A stretch of 64,000 nt of DNA from Haberlea rhodopensis (GCA_907163345.1 CAJQUN010000024.1:5766001-5830000); one strand, 5' to 3'. Positions 23,221 to 34,901 are shown, numbered from the stretch's first letter. Notes: a model not told the origin generated them from the letters alone. Numbers and translations: made by a program.

Positions 23221-23640
23221 TCAATTGCACACTGAAACACCCGTTTCAAACTCTGATTGGGATTACCCACTTATCGACGATGAACTCCAAGCCATTGACG
23301 GCGCATTATCCGCCGCTGTCTCTCCGCTTCTCCGATCAAGAAGTGCCGCCGCTTCAGTTGTACCGACGCCGCGCTTGCTTCCTTCGACTCTCCTCCTAAA
23401 CGTCGATTGCCCCAGACTCTCTTCGCTTTTCGACAACAACAAAAGAACAATCCCGCCTTATCCTTTTCAGTTTTTTCGCCACATAGATCCTACGTTGATG
23501 CGAATTATTCTTACCGAGATTTTTAGTTTTCTGGTCAGTTATATGAATGAGATATGGGTTGGCGGCGGTGAGTGGAGGAGGAGGGATTAGTGACGGCGAA
23601 GATGGGCACATAGATGATGGATATGGAGGCACAAATTGAT
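23221..23640 (+). pseudogene. possible captured gene fragment (Werner-like exonuclease N-terminus?)
   Basis: One frame reads SDWDYPLIDDELQAIDGAL at 23252-23308; another, further on, contains KRRLPQTLFAF (about 23397-23430). This order resembles the N-terminal part of plant Werner-like 3'-5' exonucleases, which start with an acidic EEL-AID segment and later KRRLP. The catalytic DEDDy domain is absent, and at least one frame change is needed. The resemblance is from memory and short, so this is a weak call; it could be unrelated. Confidence 0.25.
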
Positions 23641-24545
23641 GGGAAAGAATATCCGGCCATTTTTAGGAACGCCGATTGTCCAGGCACATTGAAGTTCGAG
23701 GAAGTGTTCTACAATATCAAAATCAAGCAAGGTGGAATCCTAAACAAAATATAAAAGTTGAGGAAAAACAAATCTTGAGAGGAGTCTTCGGAGTAGTGTT
23801 TCCAGGCGAGATGTTAGCGATGCTCGGGTCATCCGGCAGTGGCGAAACGACGTTGTTAACCTCTCTTGGTGGCCGGCTAGGCGGGTATTTGGCTGGGAAC
23901 ATTACCTACAATGGCAAGCCATTCTCAAATGCAATGAAGCGTATTACTGGATTCGTTACACAGGACAACGTCCTCTATCCTCACCTCACCGTGACTGATT
24001 AGTCTACACTGCACTCCTCCGCCTGCCAAGAACATTAACTAAGAAGAAAGATGCAAGGAAATCATAGGGGGGCCACTTTTGAGGGGAGTTTCCAAGGGTG
24101 AACGAAAAGGGGCTGTATTGGACAAGAACTATTGATCAATCCGAGCCTTATTTTTCTTGTTGAGCCAACTTCTGGGCTTGATTCGACCACGGCTCAGAGA
24201 ATGGTTTCCAAGCTTTGGGAGTTGACGAAAGGAGGTCGAACTATAGTGATGACAATTCACCAGCCTCCGAGTAGGCTGTATTATATGTTTCATAAGGTTT
24301 TGTTGCTGTCTGAAGGTAATCCTCTGTACTTTGGGAAGGGATCAGGAGCCATGGATTATTTTGCCTCTGCAGACTTCTTGTTAGATCTTGCCAACGATAT
24401 CGTCATGATTTTGAAGAGGAGTTTCAACTGCTGATTCAATGAAAATCAAACATCTATCAAGCAAAAGTTGGTGTCGGCATATAAGACTAATCTCTCAGAC
24501 AATGTGAAGTCGGAACTTAACTCCGTCCCAATGCCACGAATCAAC
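23612..24545 (+). pseudogene. captured ABCG (half-size) transporter fragment, ATP-binding domain
   Basis: Homologous to the N-terminal and nucleotide-binding part of plant half-size ABCG transporters: LKFEEVFYNIKIKQGG, ILRGVFGVVFPGEMLAMLG, then RITGFVTQDNVLYPHLTVT (Q loop), LLINPSLIFLVEPTSGLDST and IVMTIHQPPSRLYYMFHKV. Key residues are lost: the Walker A reads GSSGSGETTLL with E for the catalytic K, and Walker B reads LIFLVEP with V for the catalytic D. The frame breaks near 23745, at 24001 and around 24070-24130, where part of the helical region is missing and the signature motif is scrambled; it changes again near 24430. No transmembrane domain follows. It cannot make a working transporter. 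It lies inside the LARD between the LTRs in the sense orientation, so it was probably captured and carried by the element. Confidence 0.85.
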
Positions 24546-24630
24546 AGTAGATGATAAACAGTTTTGTCGATGGTCGACCACTTGGTGGGAACAAGTTTCG
24601 GTATTATTGAGACGAGGCATAAAAGAAAGA

Positions 24631-25400
24631 AAGCACGAGCTCAGCCCTGGTCACGCCAGGAGCATGGGTGTGCAACCTATTCAGAAGCCCAAGGCGTTGT
24701 CAATAAGCCCTTGGCACATCAGGAGCACGAGCTCAGCCCTGGTCACGCCAGGAGCATGGGTGTGCAACCTATTCAGAAGCCCAAGGCGTTGTCAATAAGC
24801 CCTTGGCACATCAGGAGCACGAGCTCAGCCCTGGTCACGCCAGGAGCATGGGTGTGCAACCTGCCTCAGGAGCACGAGCTCAGCCCTGGTCACGCCAGGA
24901 GCATGGGTGTGCAACCTATTCAGAAGCCCAAGGCGTTGTCAATAAGCCCTTGGCACATCAGGAGCACGAGCTCAGCCCTGGTCACGCCAGGAGCATGGGT
25001 GTGCGACCTGCCTCAGGAGCAAGAGCTCAGCCCTGGTCACGCCAGGAGCATGGGCATGCAACCTGCCTCAGGAGCAAGAGCTCAGCCCTGGTCACGCCAG
25101 GAGCATGGGCATGCGACCTGCCTCAGAAGCAAGAGCTCAGCCCTGGTCACGCCAGGAGCATGGGCATGCGACCTGCCTCAGGAGCACGAGCTCAGCCCTG
25201 GTCACGCCAGGAGCATGGGTGTGCAACCTGCCTCAGGAGCACGAGCTCAGCCCTGGTCACGCCAGGAGCATGGGTGTGCAACCTGCCTGAGGAGCACGAG
25301 CTCAGCCCTGGTCACGCCAGGAGCATGGGTGTGCAACCTGCCTGAGGAGCACGAGCTCAGCCCTGGTTACGCCAGGAGCATGGGTGTGCACCTATCTCTG
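24631..25400 (+). repeat. 12-copy tandem repeat (55-bp and 92-bp units)
   Basis: Twelve consecutive units begin with or near GAGCACGAGCTCAGCCCTGG. Nine are 55 bp; three (the first, second and fourth) are 92 bp, carrying an extra 37-bp segment with AAGGCGTTGTCAATAAGCCC. Because 55 is not a multiple of three, reading moves through three frames, each open (peptides such as HELSPGHARSMGV, RAQPWSRQEHGCAT and SSALVTPGAWVCNL). A continuous 332-codon frame at 24564-25562 results, but it looks incidental. Decayed copies with GAGCTCAGTTC-type cores continue to about 25640. Confidence 0.9.
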
Positions 25401-25930
25401 GAGCACGGTTTAGGCGAGCATTCCTCGCTCATATTTGTTATCTTTGGAGCTCAGTTCAGATCAGACGAGCACATTTTTGCTCCTATTTATTATATCTGGA
25501 GCTTAGTTTGGATCAGGCGAACATCATTTGCTCCACATACCTTACCTACCTCTGGAGTTTAGTTTAGTCGAGCATCATTTGCATATATTTATCCGATATA
25601 GCTCAAATCAGCTCAGATGAGCTTTATTTGCTCCGTATTACCTCTGGTGCCCGATCGGGCTTATCTGCTCAGCTCAGGATTCTACTGGTGCTGGAAATCA
25701 AACAAGTTTCATTGGCATCGTATATTTTTCATCGCTGGGGCTTGAGATTTCTATTAATTATGGAGCTTGGGACGCTTAATATTCATAAAGCCAATGTTAT
25801 TAGAACCGCATGTTTATTTATCACGGAGCTCGACTATATCTCATATTCCCGTAGAAGTAAACAGCAGGGGCACTAGGAACAGGTCGGTTAAACATTTAAC
25901 GAACTTCTGGTCTTCGACGTCAGTCCGACT

Positions 25931-25945
25931 AGGAGGGGGGACTTG
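25931..25945 (+). other. LARD polypurine tract
   Basis: AGGAGGGGGGACTTG directly before the right LTR. Confidence 0.8.
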
Positions 25946-26451
25946 TGATACCCCTATATGGAGGATCGATCTACCTAACGGTTTTTAACCGACCCAATCT
26001 AATTTAGCAAGGAGTTGTAGGGTTTTGGAAGACATCTATATTGTCGGGATAAACATGGATCTAGTTGCCATACACAATACTATTTCATATTGATTATAAC
26101 TCTTATCCCAGATTGACTAGAACTCTACAATTAGAGATTGACTAGAACTCTTATTCTATATTGATTGAGACTCTATCTCTACATCTATAAATAGAGGGCA
26201 CATACCCCTCATTCAGGTACGTTCAATTACGCAATACTTACACGCTATTCCTACGATTTCAATACGTTTTCTATTGAAACATATACTGACTTGAGCGTCG
26301 GAGTGTCTTCGCCTACGGGCGGAGTCATCTTATCCTTTTTCTTTGATATACAGAGATATTTTGGAGCGGTTCGATTCAGTTTATAGAAGATAAATCGGTT
26401 GTTGCATCATGGCACGACATTTATTAAAGATAACACTTTTTGGTGATATCA
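25946..26451 (+). repeat. LARD 3' LTR
   Basis: 506-bp copy of the 22123-22627 LTR with TATAAATAG at 26186-26194, followed by the ATAGT duplication. It could in principle drive or end transcription toward the right. Confidence 0.93.
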
Positions 26452-27963
26452 ATAGTAATAACAATGACTCAATAAAGAAGCCGGCGGGGTACGCGAAAAT
26501 TGTTCTTCCTCAGCAAGGTACTGTCTTTGTTTCTTTGTGTCTGTAGAATTGTGGGTTTTAAGCCAGACAACTTCTGTAATTCCAATGAATGAGAGAGAGC
26601 CGAACAATTATTACATGAGAGAGTCTTTGCATGATAAACAAGGTTGAATATATATGAACAGTATAAGGCAGCAAATAAGAATGGGATCTTTAAATAAACA
26701 TATATAAAATGAAGATTTTATGGGGGAGAGAGAGTGGAGGAGGAGTTTGTCAGCTTTTTCAGTAAGAAAGAAGAGAGGGAGAGGAAGAATAGAAGGGATT
26801 ACTTTTGGCGAAAATTGATCAGTATATTGGGTATTGAGATTCCCTTTGAGGCAAATGAGTTGGAAATAATCGCAGGGGTTTTAGCTTCAATTATACACTA
26901 ACTTAATATTAAAAATATATCTTTTAAATAAAATAATAATAAATTAATATATTAAATATTTTAGATTAATCTGATTTAGTTCATAAGTTGAGCCACGGGC
27001 ATAATAATTCCCAGAGTACATGATCAAATTGCAAAGAACAATTCAAATTAACCGACATTTGGGACAAGAAATTAATTGGGATCCTTCAGTTCTGTGTCTA
27101 TGTTTTGTGTGTGGGGCATTAAATGATGCCAGAAATAATTTGAACGGTTATGATCAAGTCGCAATTGATCAACTTTTATAGGTAAAAGTATAATTTTTGT
27201 GCGGTATGTTTATCACTATAGATTTCTGTCCTTAAATTCAGTTTTAGCCACCTCAACACTCACAAAAAAAGGACTAAATTTGCAAAACAGAGTACTAAAA
27301 TTGTTTAAAAAAGCAATTAAAATCTAATTGATAATACAGAGGATTAAAATCGTTAAGAGACAAACAGATCAAATTTGTAATTTTCTCGGATTTTATATGT
27401 AATTTTTTATCAATTCTTAGAATATATATACATCGATGAGTTCTACTTAACATTTACAATGAAGAATTAATCAATTCTAAGAATATACCTAAAAAGTTTT
27501 TTAAAAAAAAAATCCCAAAAAATTACAGTTTACGTTTCAAAAAATTATAATTTTGTCCCGTAAAAAATTATATTTTACCTCTAAAATTTGTTTTGCCCCC
27601 ATCTTTTATAGTAAATATTCCCCCCTTCTCAAATAAGTAATCAATTGGATTTAATTATGTTTGTTTATTCATAATTAACTATTCTTTTAATCATGCGCAT
27701 CTGTTGAAATAAAAAAGTTCTCTTATAATGAAAAAAAAGAAATTACATTATCCAAATTAGTTCATACATAAATGCAATTTTTTAAAACTTTTAGTTTGTT
27801 TCGGAATCATTTATATTGGTGTTAAAATTAACAAATATATATATGGTATTTTTTTATATAAATATAATTCCAGTGAGTTGAGTAACTTTGCAAATTTTTA
27901 TTTTAAAGATTAGGTGTTTTTTAAATAAAAAGCCTTCCCAGCTGTGTACTATTTGTTCTGGTG
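26452..27963. other. former upstream region of the SRS gene, then AT-rich spacer
   Basis: The sequence at 26452 was contiguous with the SRS leader before the LARD inserted. It holds GA-rich runs (about 26720-26790), usual in plant 5' leaders and core promoters, then AT-rich spacer with no gene seen. Confidence 0.5.
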
Positions 27964-28330
27964 AAAAATGACTCAGTGACAATTTATACTCATGTCCTAT
28001 CTTTAAATAGGTATTTTACTTTCATATAGTTTGTAAATAGATATTTACCCCTTGCGATATCGTGAATAGACAATTACTCCCATGTGGTTTGAAAATAAGG
28101 ATTTTACCTTCCGTGGTTTACAAACATATTACATTGCCACCCTCACACACGGAATGGTGTTTTGCATGTATTAACAAAACCACATGTGATAAACTGTCTA
28201 TTTTTAAATCACAGAGATATGTAACTGTCTATTTGAAAATCACATGAGGATAAACTGTCTATTTTCAAAATAACAGATTTGTAAACTACGTATTTGAAAA
28301 ATCATATGAGACTTCATTGCCAAAAAAAAA
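27964..28330. repeat. fold-back repeat, copy A
   Basis: The left arm has repeated forms of CATGTGGTTTGAAAATA and TTTACC; the right arm has the reverse-complement forms (AAACCACATGTG, AAACTGTCTATTTT). The arms are imperfect and subdivided into units of about 40 bp. Such structures resemble Mutator-like fold-back MITEs; no transposase is present. Related copies lie at 29826-30100, 30735-31345 and 61147-61355. Confidence 0.55.
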
Positions 28331-29825
28331 AAAAACCGTGAAAAATACCACACATATATATAAGAAGATAAATTACGTATGTACTCCCACACCTAGTGCT
28401 CCTGTTTTGCATGATCATGAATTCCATATTGAATATCTAATTGTTAGGATTTATAGAATCTATTTAGAAATCATTTGAAAATTTTATGTTTCTAAAAATC
28501 CTACCTCTCTTAGTGTCTATATTTCTTTTGTACCATTATGTTGCCTGTACATATATCATGCTTGGAGTATCAGATGATCTACACGATTAATACAAATTTA
28601 AATATTAATCATCATAAATTACATGTTCGTTTTTACTCGATAATTAGAGGAAATTACAAAAAATAGTCTCATAGAATAGAGACATTTACGATAATAATCA
28701 CAAACTTTAGGACTATGAAACATATTCTCGAAAAAAAGTATTTATAATAAAAGTAGTCTCACATAAATATTTTTATTAAATAAAGTCCACATAATTTTTT
28801 TTTAATAAAATTGGTTCCTAAACCCTCTAACAAAAATTGGTACTGTATTTGAATCAATCCAAAAAGTTTGGGAATTATAATTATAAATATTCCTATTTTA
28901 TGAGACAATTTTTATAATTTTACTGTTTCAAAAGTCATGGAGCCTTGAATTCTATTATTCAAGTAAAAAAAAAATCTTGAACCGGAGAGAAATTGGAATT
29001 GCGGATATCAGTTTGATTTTATATTGAAATATAAATTATAAAATTTTATGCCAACTGAATTGGTTGATATTTGATTTAATTTAATTATGTCGCTAAAAAA
29101 ATCTATTAAGTCAAAAAATTTATTTTATCAACTGAATTGATTATTATCAGTATTTATTTATTTATTAGCAACATGCATTATGCTATGCGTAATTATGACA
29201 GAACTAGCTATTAATTAGAGTGCAATTTGGCGTAAATACATTATTTGAAATCTCATGGAGTGAAATAATGTAAATTTGAAAAGTTGGCAGAGTGTTACAT
29301 ATCATAAATATAAGCTCGACAATAATAATTACAATAATATAATTTAATAATAATATTACCCTTATTTCTTTTTAACACCACCAAATTATTCTATTTGGAC
29401 AGCAAGGACCATTTAAAGCAATCTTAATTATATAAATTTATATAAGTAGCGCAACAAAAAAAATAAAAAAAAAATTTCAAAATTCAAAATCCCAACACAT
29501 AATTTGCGGCAATTAATTAATTAATTATTATATAAAAGAAAATTTATTCAAAACCAACTACAATTATTCATTATTCAGCAGAAGATAATAACACCCTAGC
29601 TAGGCTATTAGAGTTCCCTAAACCCGTTTTATTTATGTTTATAATCAATTTAAGTGATTTTGAGGGGACCATTTAAAAGATGGCATCGTATTAAGCTTTT
29701 AATTGAGAGTTTAATTATTGAAGAGTTGACGATAATATCGAGGGGTATGTAGGTCATTTACGAATTGCTAGGTGTATGTGTATGTATTTAGACCATATAA
29801 TTAAGGGTTTTTGTGGCAACGAATC
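28331..29825. other. AT-rich spacer with a second inverted repeat
   Basis: No gene seen. An imperfect inverted repeat at 28648-28922 pairs AAATTACAAAAAATAGTCTCATAG with a right-hand TATGAGACAATTTTTATAATTT, another small fold-back element. The rest is AT-rich, with short TA and AT tracts. Confidence 0.45.
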
Positions 29826-30100
29826 CCTCTTGGTTTTTCAAGTAGAGAATTTGCACTCTTTTGAGAATATGCAGTTTACCTTAATGCAATTTTGAAAATA
29901 TGTAATTTACCCTTCTATGGTTTGAAAATATGTGGTTTATCCCGTGATTAGTATGACATATGTGAGGGGCAGTATTCTATATTTTACAAATCACAGGTGG
30001 GTAAAATATATATTTACAAACCACATGGGGTAAAACGTCTATTAACAAATGACATTGGATAATCGTCTATTTACAAACCACAGGGGCTAATACTTAGTAA
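29826..30100. repeat. fold-back repeat, copy B
   Basis: Same family as copy A: left-arm units with TATGGTTTGAAAATATG, right-arm units with TTTACAAACCACATGGGG and TTTACAAACCACAGGGG around a short centre at about 29960. Confidence 0.55.
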
Positions 30101-30734
30101 CGATACAACATAGAATAAGTCGTCACTGATTTTATAATTAAATACATATAACCAGAGTGATTAACACGGGAAACGGACCCCACGCCGACCTGGCGTATAT
30201 GCCCTATGGTGGGGAGATATTATTTTCCTCATCAATGGCTTAAATTTATTTAAAAATTTAAGTTTCACAATAAAATTGGTAACTTGATTAGATATTTTTT
30301 GGATTTAATAAATTTTTTTGTTTGAAACCATTCAATCCAAGACATTTTGAATCCAAAGGTTAAAGGGTACACGATTTTAGTTACTAATGTACTTTAAATA
30401 AAAAATACATAAACTAACATATGTTGACTAATCATATTGAGTTGATCTATAGATGGAGCCATACCAAGTTTATACAAGTATTTTCTCATGATAAGACATC
30501 TGGTTCCTATTCTTGTGCATGAGCTCTTTATGTTCAAAACTTGTTGATCTCATAATGCATAGGTATAAAGGAAAGATCGATTTGCCAAAGTTAAATTATT
30601 ATTGATATTTGAAATAAGACAGTTTATATCTGAAACTAGTCTAGAATTCTTTTTCTATTGAGATAATATTTGTCTATAGTCATCTCAAATAGATCCTCTT
30701 ATTATTAATTACCCTAATATTAAAATGGTAAATA
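30101..30734. other. AT-rich spacer
   Basis: No reading frame, RNA gene or repeat of note seen. Confidence 0.45.
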
Positions 30735-31345
30735 TCAAGCCAGTGGTAATTTACCCACTGCGGTTTTGCTAATAGATACTACCCTCTTTTAGTTTGTAAA
30801 TGGATATTTATCTCTCATGTGGTTTGTAATATATATTTCACTGTCTCCCTTCATAATTTTCAGAATTTTATGGCTTGTCGTGACAAAAAGACCCTAGTTT
30901 AGGAGGTGTATTTTGCTCCTACTCATAAACAACATATGGTCATGTTTCATATTCCCAAAATACAGGAAGGTAAGTTGCACCAGGTCGAAACTACTGGGAG
31001 ATAAGTTTCATTTGACCGAAACCACAGGTGTCAAATTGGTTTTCTAATATTATGTACATATTACCCTCTATTTTATTCTTTATTTTCAGATTATCCTCAT
31101 ATGTTATTATTTAGGTGTATTTTGCCCTCATATGTTATTTTTTAGGTGCATTTTACCCCATCAAGAGTACAAATTACATTTTAAGATGTAAATTTAAAGC
31201 TCAAACACATAAGAAGACTCATGTCATACAAATCATACGCGGATAGAATAATTTGCACATATTCACAAACCACAAGAGGTAACATATCTATTTTCAAATT
31301 ACATGGGTAAACTATTTATTTGGAAAACCACATGGAGTTCCGTAC
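30735..31345. repeat. fold-back repeat, copy C
   Basis: Longer member of the same family: the left arm has CTCATGTGGTTTGTAATA and the right arm ACAAACCACAAGAGG and AAAACCACATGGAG, with about 400 bp of AT-rich centre. Confidence 0.5.
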
Positions 31346-31547
31346 CAAAAACCGGTAATTATCGAGTTGATTAAAGTAGAAACGATAATTTGATGATTCA
31401 TATATCTGGTGAGAGTACCATCTAAAATTTAGATGTTACATCATAAAAGATTAAATAATTTGCCTTTCCAATTATGAGTAACTTGTGGTATAACATTCAT
31501 AGTCGAATTAGTAACTAGTCTAGACCAATATGATCCTAATTTTCACC

Positions 31548-31727
31548 ATGCCTAAGTACTTAAAATTCTTTATTTTTAATTGTTTCCTCTTACTCGAAGT
31601 CCTTCTGCAACTAGGTAGCACTCCTTATGCATTGAGAGGGACAAAAGGCAGCATTATGCTAGTGATGGGTGGTGGACCCGTAAAACGAACTGAAGAATGC
31701 TTGAAGGTGTTTGGGGTGATTTTATAA
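31548..31727 (+). CDS. candidate small secreted peptide, 59 residues
   Basis: ATG at 31548, stop TAA at 31725-31727. Residues 4-25 (YLKFFIFNCFLLLEVLLQLG) form a hydrophobic core with a basic residue before it and a small-residue site (STPYA) after it, a plausible signal peptide. The remaining about 31 residues are basic with one Cys and the stretch KGSIMLVMGGGPVKRTEEC. I do not recognise the family. An isolated short frame in AT-rich spacer can arise by chance, and there is no intron or neighbour support. Confidence 0.3.
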   Translation: MPKYLKFFIFNCFLLLEVLLQLGSTPYALRGTKGSIMLVMGGGPVKRTEECLKVFGVIL

Positions 31728-31980
31728 ATTTAGAAGACCAATATTATAAAAAGGGCAAACCCGATGTACAAAACGTTCGCTAAATGCGAGGTTCGGGAAG
31801 AGGTCGGGTCACTATGAATCTAATGTACCCAGTCTTGTCATTGCATTGCAAAAAGATTATTTCCGCGCTCGAACGCTTACCTCGAGGTTACATGGTAGCA
31901 ATTTTATCCTTTTGTCAAAGCTCAGAAGACGAATATTGTATTTTTAAAAAAAAATAAATGAATTTTTTAAAGAATTGAAG

Positions 31981-32246
31981 TCTCATGTAAAAGCCCGAGT
32001 TTGTCAGAAGATTGGACAATTTATTATTTATTCTCTAACATTCACCCTCACTTGTGGGCCGATTTATTCATCTTTTTTGGAAGCCCATAAAGTGAATATT
32101 TAATGTTAGTGTAATTGTTGTTTGCGAGTTTTGAATTCGGGACATTGATATTAGCCACAGGCTCTGGTACTATAAAGAATTTCATTCTCACCTAAAAGCC
32201 CGAGCTTGTAGAAAGATTTGACAATTTATTATTTATTCTCTAACAA
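31981..32246. repeat. pair of direct repeats of about 60 bp
   Basis: Copies at 31981-32040 and 32187-32246 share AAAAGCCCGAG and CAATTTATTATTTATTCTCT with a few differences; the intervening part includes GGCTCTGGTACTATAAAG. Probably a fragment of an interspersed plant repeat; the class is not determined. Confidence 0.5.
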
Positions 32247-33809
32247 TCTTTAGCTCGTGGATGTCATAGTTGCTATTCATCATAACTTTTCATCTATTTT
32301 GACAAGCATATATAGCGAGAATGGATTCATATTTGATTATTATATACATATTCATCGCCGGGATGCGAAGATTAGACAGAAGCTAAATAAAAGTAGCTGG
32401 AGAAGTCAAAGCTAATAGGCGCAAAGCTTGTATTGCATGAGTACTACTAAACTATAGTGTGGGGAAAAAGGGTTGGCTATTCGTAAGACGCTACATATAC
32501 AATGCGTGACTAGTTAACGGCTGTAAATTGATTCGGCAAAATTATGAAACCGACTCTTAAAAATATTTAGAGTCATATAACGAAAGGAATTTTTTTCGAT
32601 AAATAAAAAAATTAATTAATTACATCATGGACGATGCCACCCTATGGTTATGGTGGACTCTATTCCATGCAACAACAACAAAAAAAATCAGTGTTAATTT
32701 TCGGAAAATTCAGGTCTTTAGCCCAACATTCTAAATCATGATTGTCATTTAGTCTTGACCCCGCCACTGAATTACATAATATAAAAGGCGTATATAATTA
32801 AAAAATGGGGATGCAGAATTACACCATGCGGTTTTCCGAGAAATCTTGTAAAATAGCAGCGTTACAAATTTTGAAATCCAATAAATTAAAATTCAGAAAT
32901 GTATCGGCTTTTGTTTTTTATGAAATTCGATTTGTTTGAATCTCGAAATTAAGATTCAAATTTAAAATGTTAGATCTTATATATATGGAGTTGAGTGTTC
33001 CTGCTTAGAAAAATCAATAAAGAAGAAAGAGAGTAGTGTGAAAAAAAATAGGAAAAAATTGATTTTTAAGCTAGTAAGAAAATAGTAGTAGAAAGAGATA
33101 TTTAGGAAAAAAATCTTTTATAGGTGTTTTTGGATATGAAAATATTTTAATGGGGTTTTAAGTAAGTTTTCTAATTTTCACATTTGTTATAGTTGTTTTT
33201 GGTTAATACCGTATATTTAGGTCACAATTTTATCTTAATTACTCTTAACCAATAAGTTTTATTCGACCAGTAACCTACATTCAGTCTGTTCGGTTACCAA
33301 CTGAACCGAATTTGCCAAAAGTACCGTTGTCTCCCCTATAAAATAATTATATTATCCCCTCTAAATTTAATAATAACAGATGGACCCTCTGTAAACTAAC
33401 TGTATTACGAATTCATCCCCTCTAGTTTGTAACGAATAAAAGAAAAATTACAGATGCCTTCCTTATGATTTGACATAATACACAGCAGATGGGATAGATG
33501 TTATCTTAAACTAAAAGTGCTACAACGTTCATTATAAAAACTAGAGGAGGTCCATATGTAAGTTCGGCTGTGGGTAATAACCCACCGTATCTCCAACGTA
33601 CATATTTCGTCGGAAATAAACAATACGTCTAATAGCTAAAAAAACTTTTTCCATATATATGAAATATTATTCCTTATATAGCTCTACAATATAGTATCAC
33701 ATATTCAAGTCAATGAATTTAGTGAGAATGGACTCCTACAATATAATATCACATAAACTAAAAGGTTTTGCACGGGCATAACCTTATCATGCGCGTACAC
33801 AACTAAAAA

Positions 33810-33832
33810 AGCACTCGGTGTAGCCGAGTGCT
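33810..33832. repeat. perfect 9-bp hairpin
   Basis: AGCACTCGG and CCGAGTGCT flank a 5-base loop. The CACTCGG...CCGAGTG palindrome is common in plant DNA-transposon remnants; no more can be said. Confidence 0.5.
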
Positions 33833-34901
33833 CCTAGGATTTGGCGTGTTCTTAATTATTATTTTTTAAATAAAATTGAACATCCGACAGTCCCCAAAAT
33901 CGGGCACGCATGTCATATATGACCGATGAGCGTCTCAGACACAGAAATGACACTTTTGGGGGTTAATTGTATAATTTAAAAAGTTTTTGGCTAAAATAAA
34001 ATTTGGACGTGTTAGTTGAACTTTATATTAATTGAAGGACGTAATATATATTTGGTGTTAGTATGTGTGATACTACGATGATTTCAGTGACCTTCATTTA
34101 TTTATATGTTTTTTTAAATTTAGTAAGAATATTATTGGTGTTATATTTTCATTAGACGTCTTGTTAAACTTTATGTTAAATGAAGTAATGTGTATTTTGT
34201 GTTAGTATGAGTGTTATTATGATGATTCTAGTGACATGCGCTTATCTATACGCTTCTTAAATTTTGTAAGAATGTTTTTTTGTTGGTTTTACATTATTTT
34301 AGAATTTAAAAATGTATACAAGTGTGTAATAGCCTTTGCTATAATTAGACCATATGAAGAAATTGTGAATTTTTAATTTGGCCTGATAAATGTGAAAATC
34401 CCGTCCAAATAACATCCGGGCCATTAGCTTAGTTTATATTTTTTATTTTTTCAAATATATAAAAATAAATAAAATATTTCACGATAATAATTCGTTTTAA
34501 AATCTGCTGAATTTCGGCCCAATAACGGAGATTGGGCCTCCATAGCACATTCAAAATTCTAGGCCCATTTAAAACGTAACTGAGTTTATTATGTGGAATC
34601 AATCAACAAGACTCTTACACCTCAGTATTTATTTTCATTAAAAGTAATATATATATTCCTTATTCCTTAATCTTTAAATGATTACTAAAATCAAATAATA
34701 TATATATATATATTATTTTTTTCTCACCACTCACGATATTGCCATTTTTTTTACAGTGCGCTTCAAGCTTCAGTTTTCCATGGAAACCACTCGTTCCTAA
34801 TTTCCCATCTCTCTAATTTGCCATAATTGTTCAGTAAACCTAAAAATTTACCAAAATAGAGTGAACGGGACTCACATATCTGTGTGATTAGGGTTTTTTC
34901 G

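Larger units (their letters stand above)
22123..26451 (+). mobile_element. non-autonomous LTR retrotransposon (LARD-type) carrying host-gene fragments
   Basis: Two near-identical LTRs (505 and 506 bp), primer site TGGCGCCGTCTGTGGGAA after the left one, a purine tract before the right one, and a 5-bp target-site duplication ATAGT (22118-22122 and 26452-26456). The 3.3-kb interior has no gag, protease, RT or integrase; instead it holds an ABCG-transporter fragment, possibly a second gene fragment, and a 12-copy tandem repeat. The LTRs differ by one substitution and two small indels, so insertion is recent and was served by enzymes from another element. The primer-site type is that of Tat-like gypsy elements. 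It lies in the 5' leader or proximal promoter of the SRS gene, in the opposite orientation. Confidence 0.9.
31728..34901. other. AT-rich spacer upstream of the FHA gene
   Basis: No gene seen over about 3.2 kb. It contains two direct copies of a roughly 60-bp repeat (31981-32040 and 32187-32246, core CAATTTATTATTTATTCTCTA) and a short perfect hairpin at 33810-33832. Conserved promoter elements of the downstream gene could not be identified. Confidence 0.45.

Noticed and set aside
22855..23235. 126-residue frame in the LARD leader
   Set aside because: No recognisable motif and overlapping frames on both strands; treated as element non-coding sequence.
24564..25562. 332-codon open frame through the tandem repeat
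   Set aside because: It is a by-product of a stop-free 55/92-bp repeat; the peptide changes register at every unit and has no known domain.
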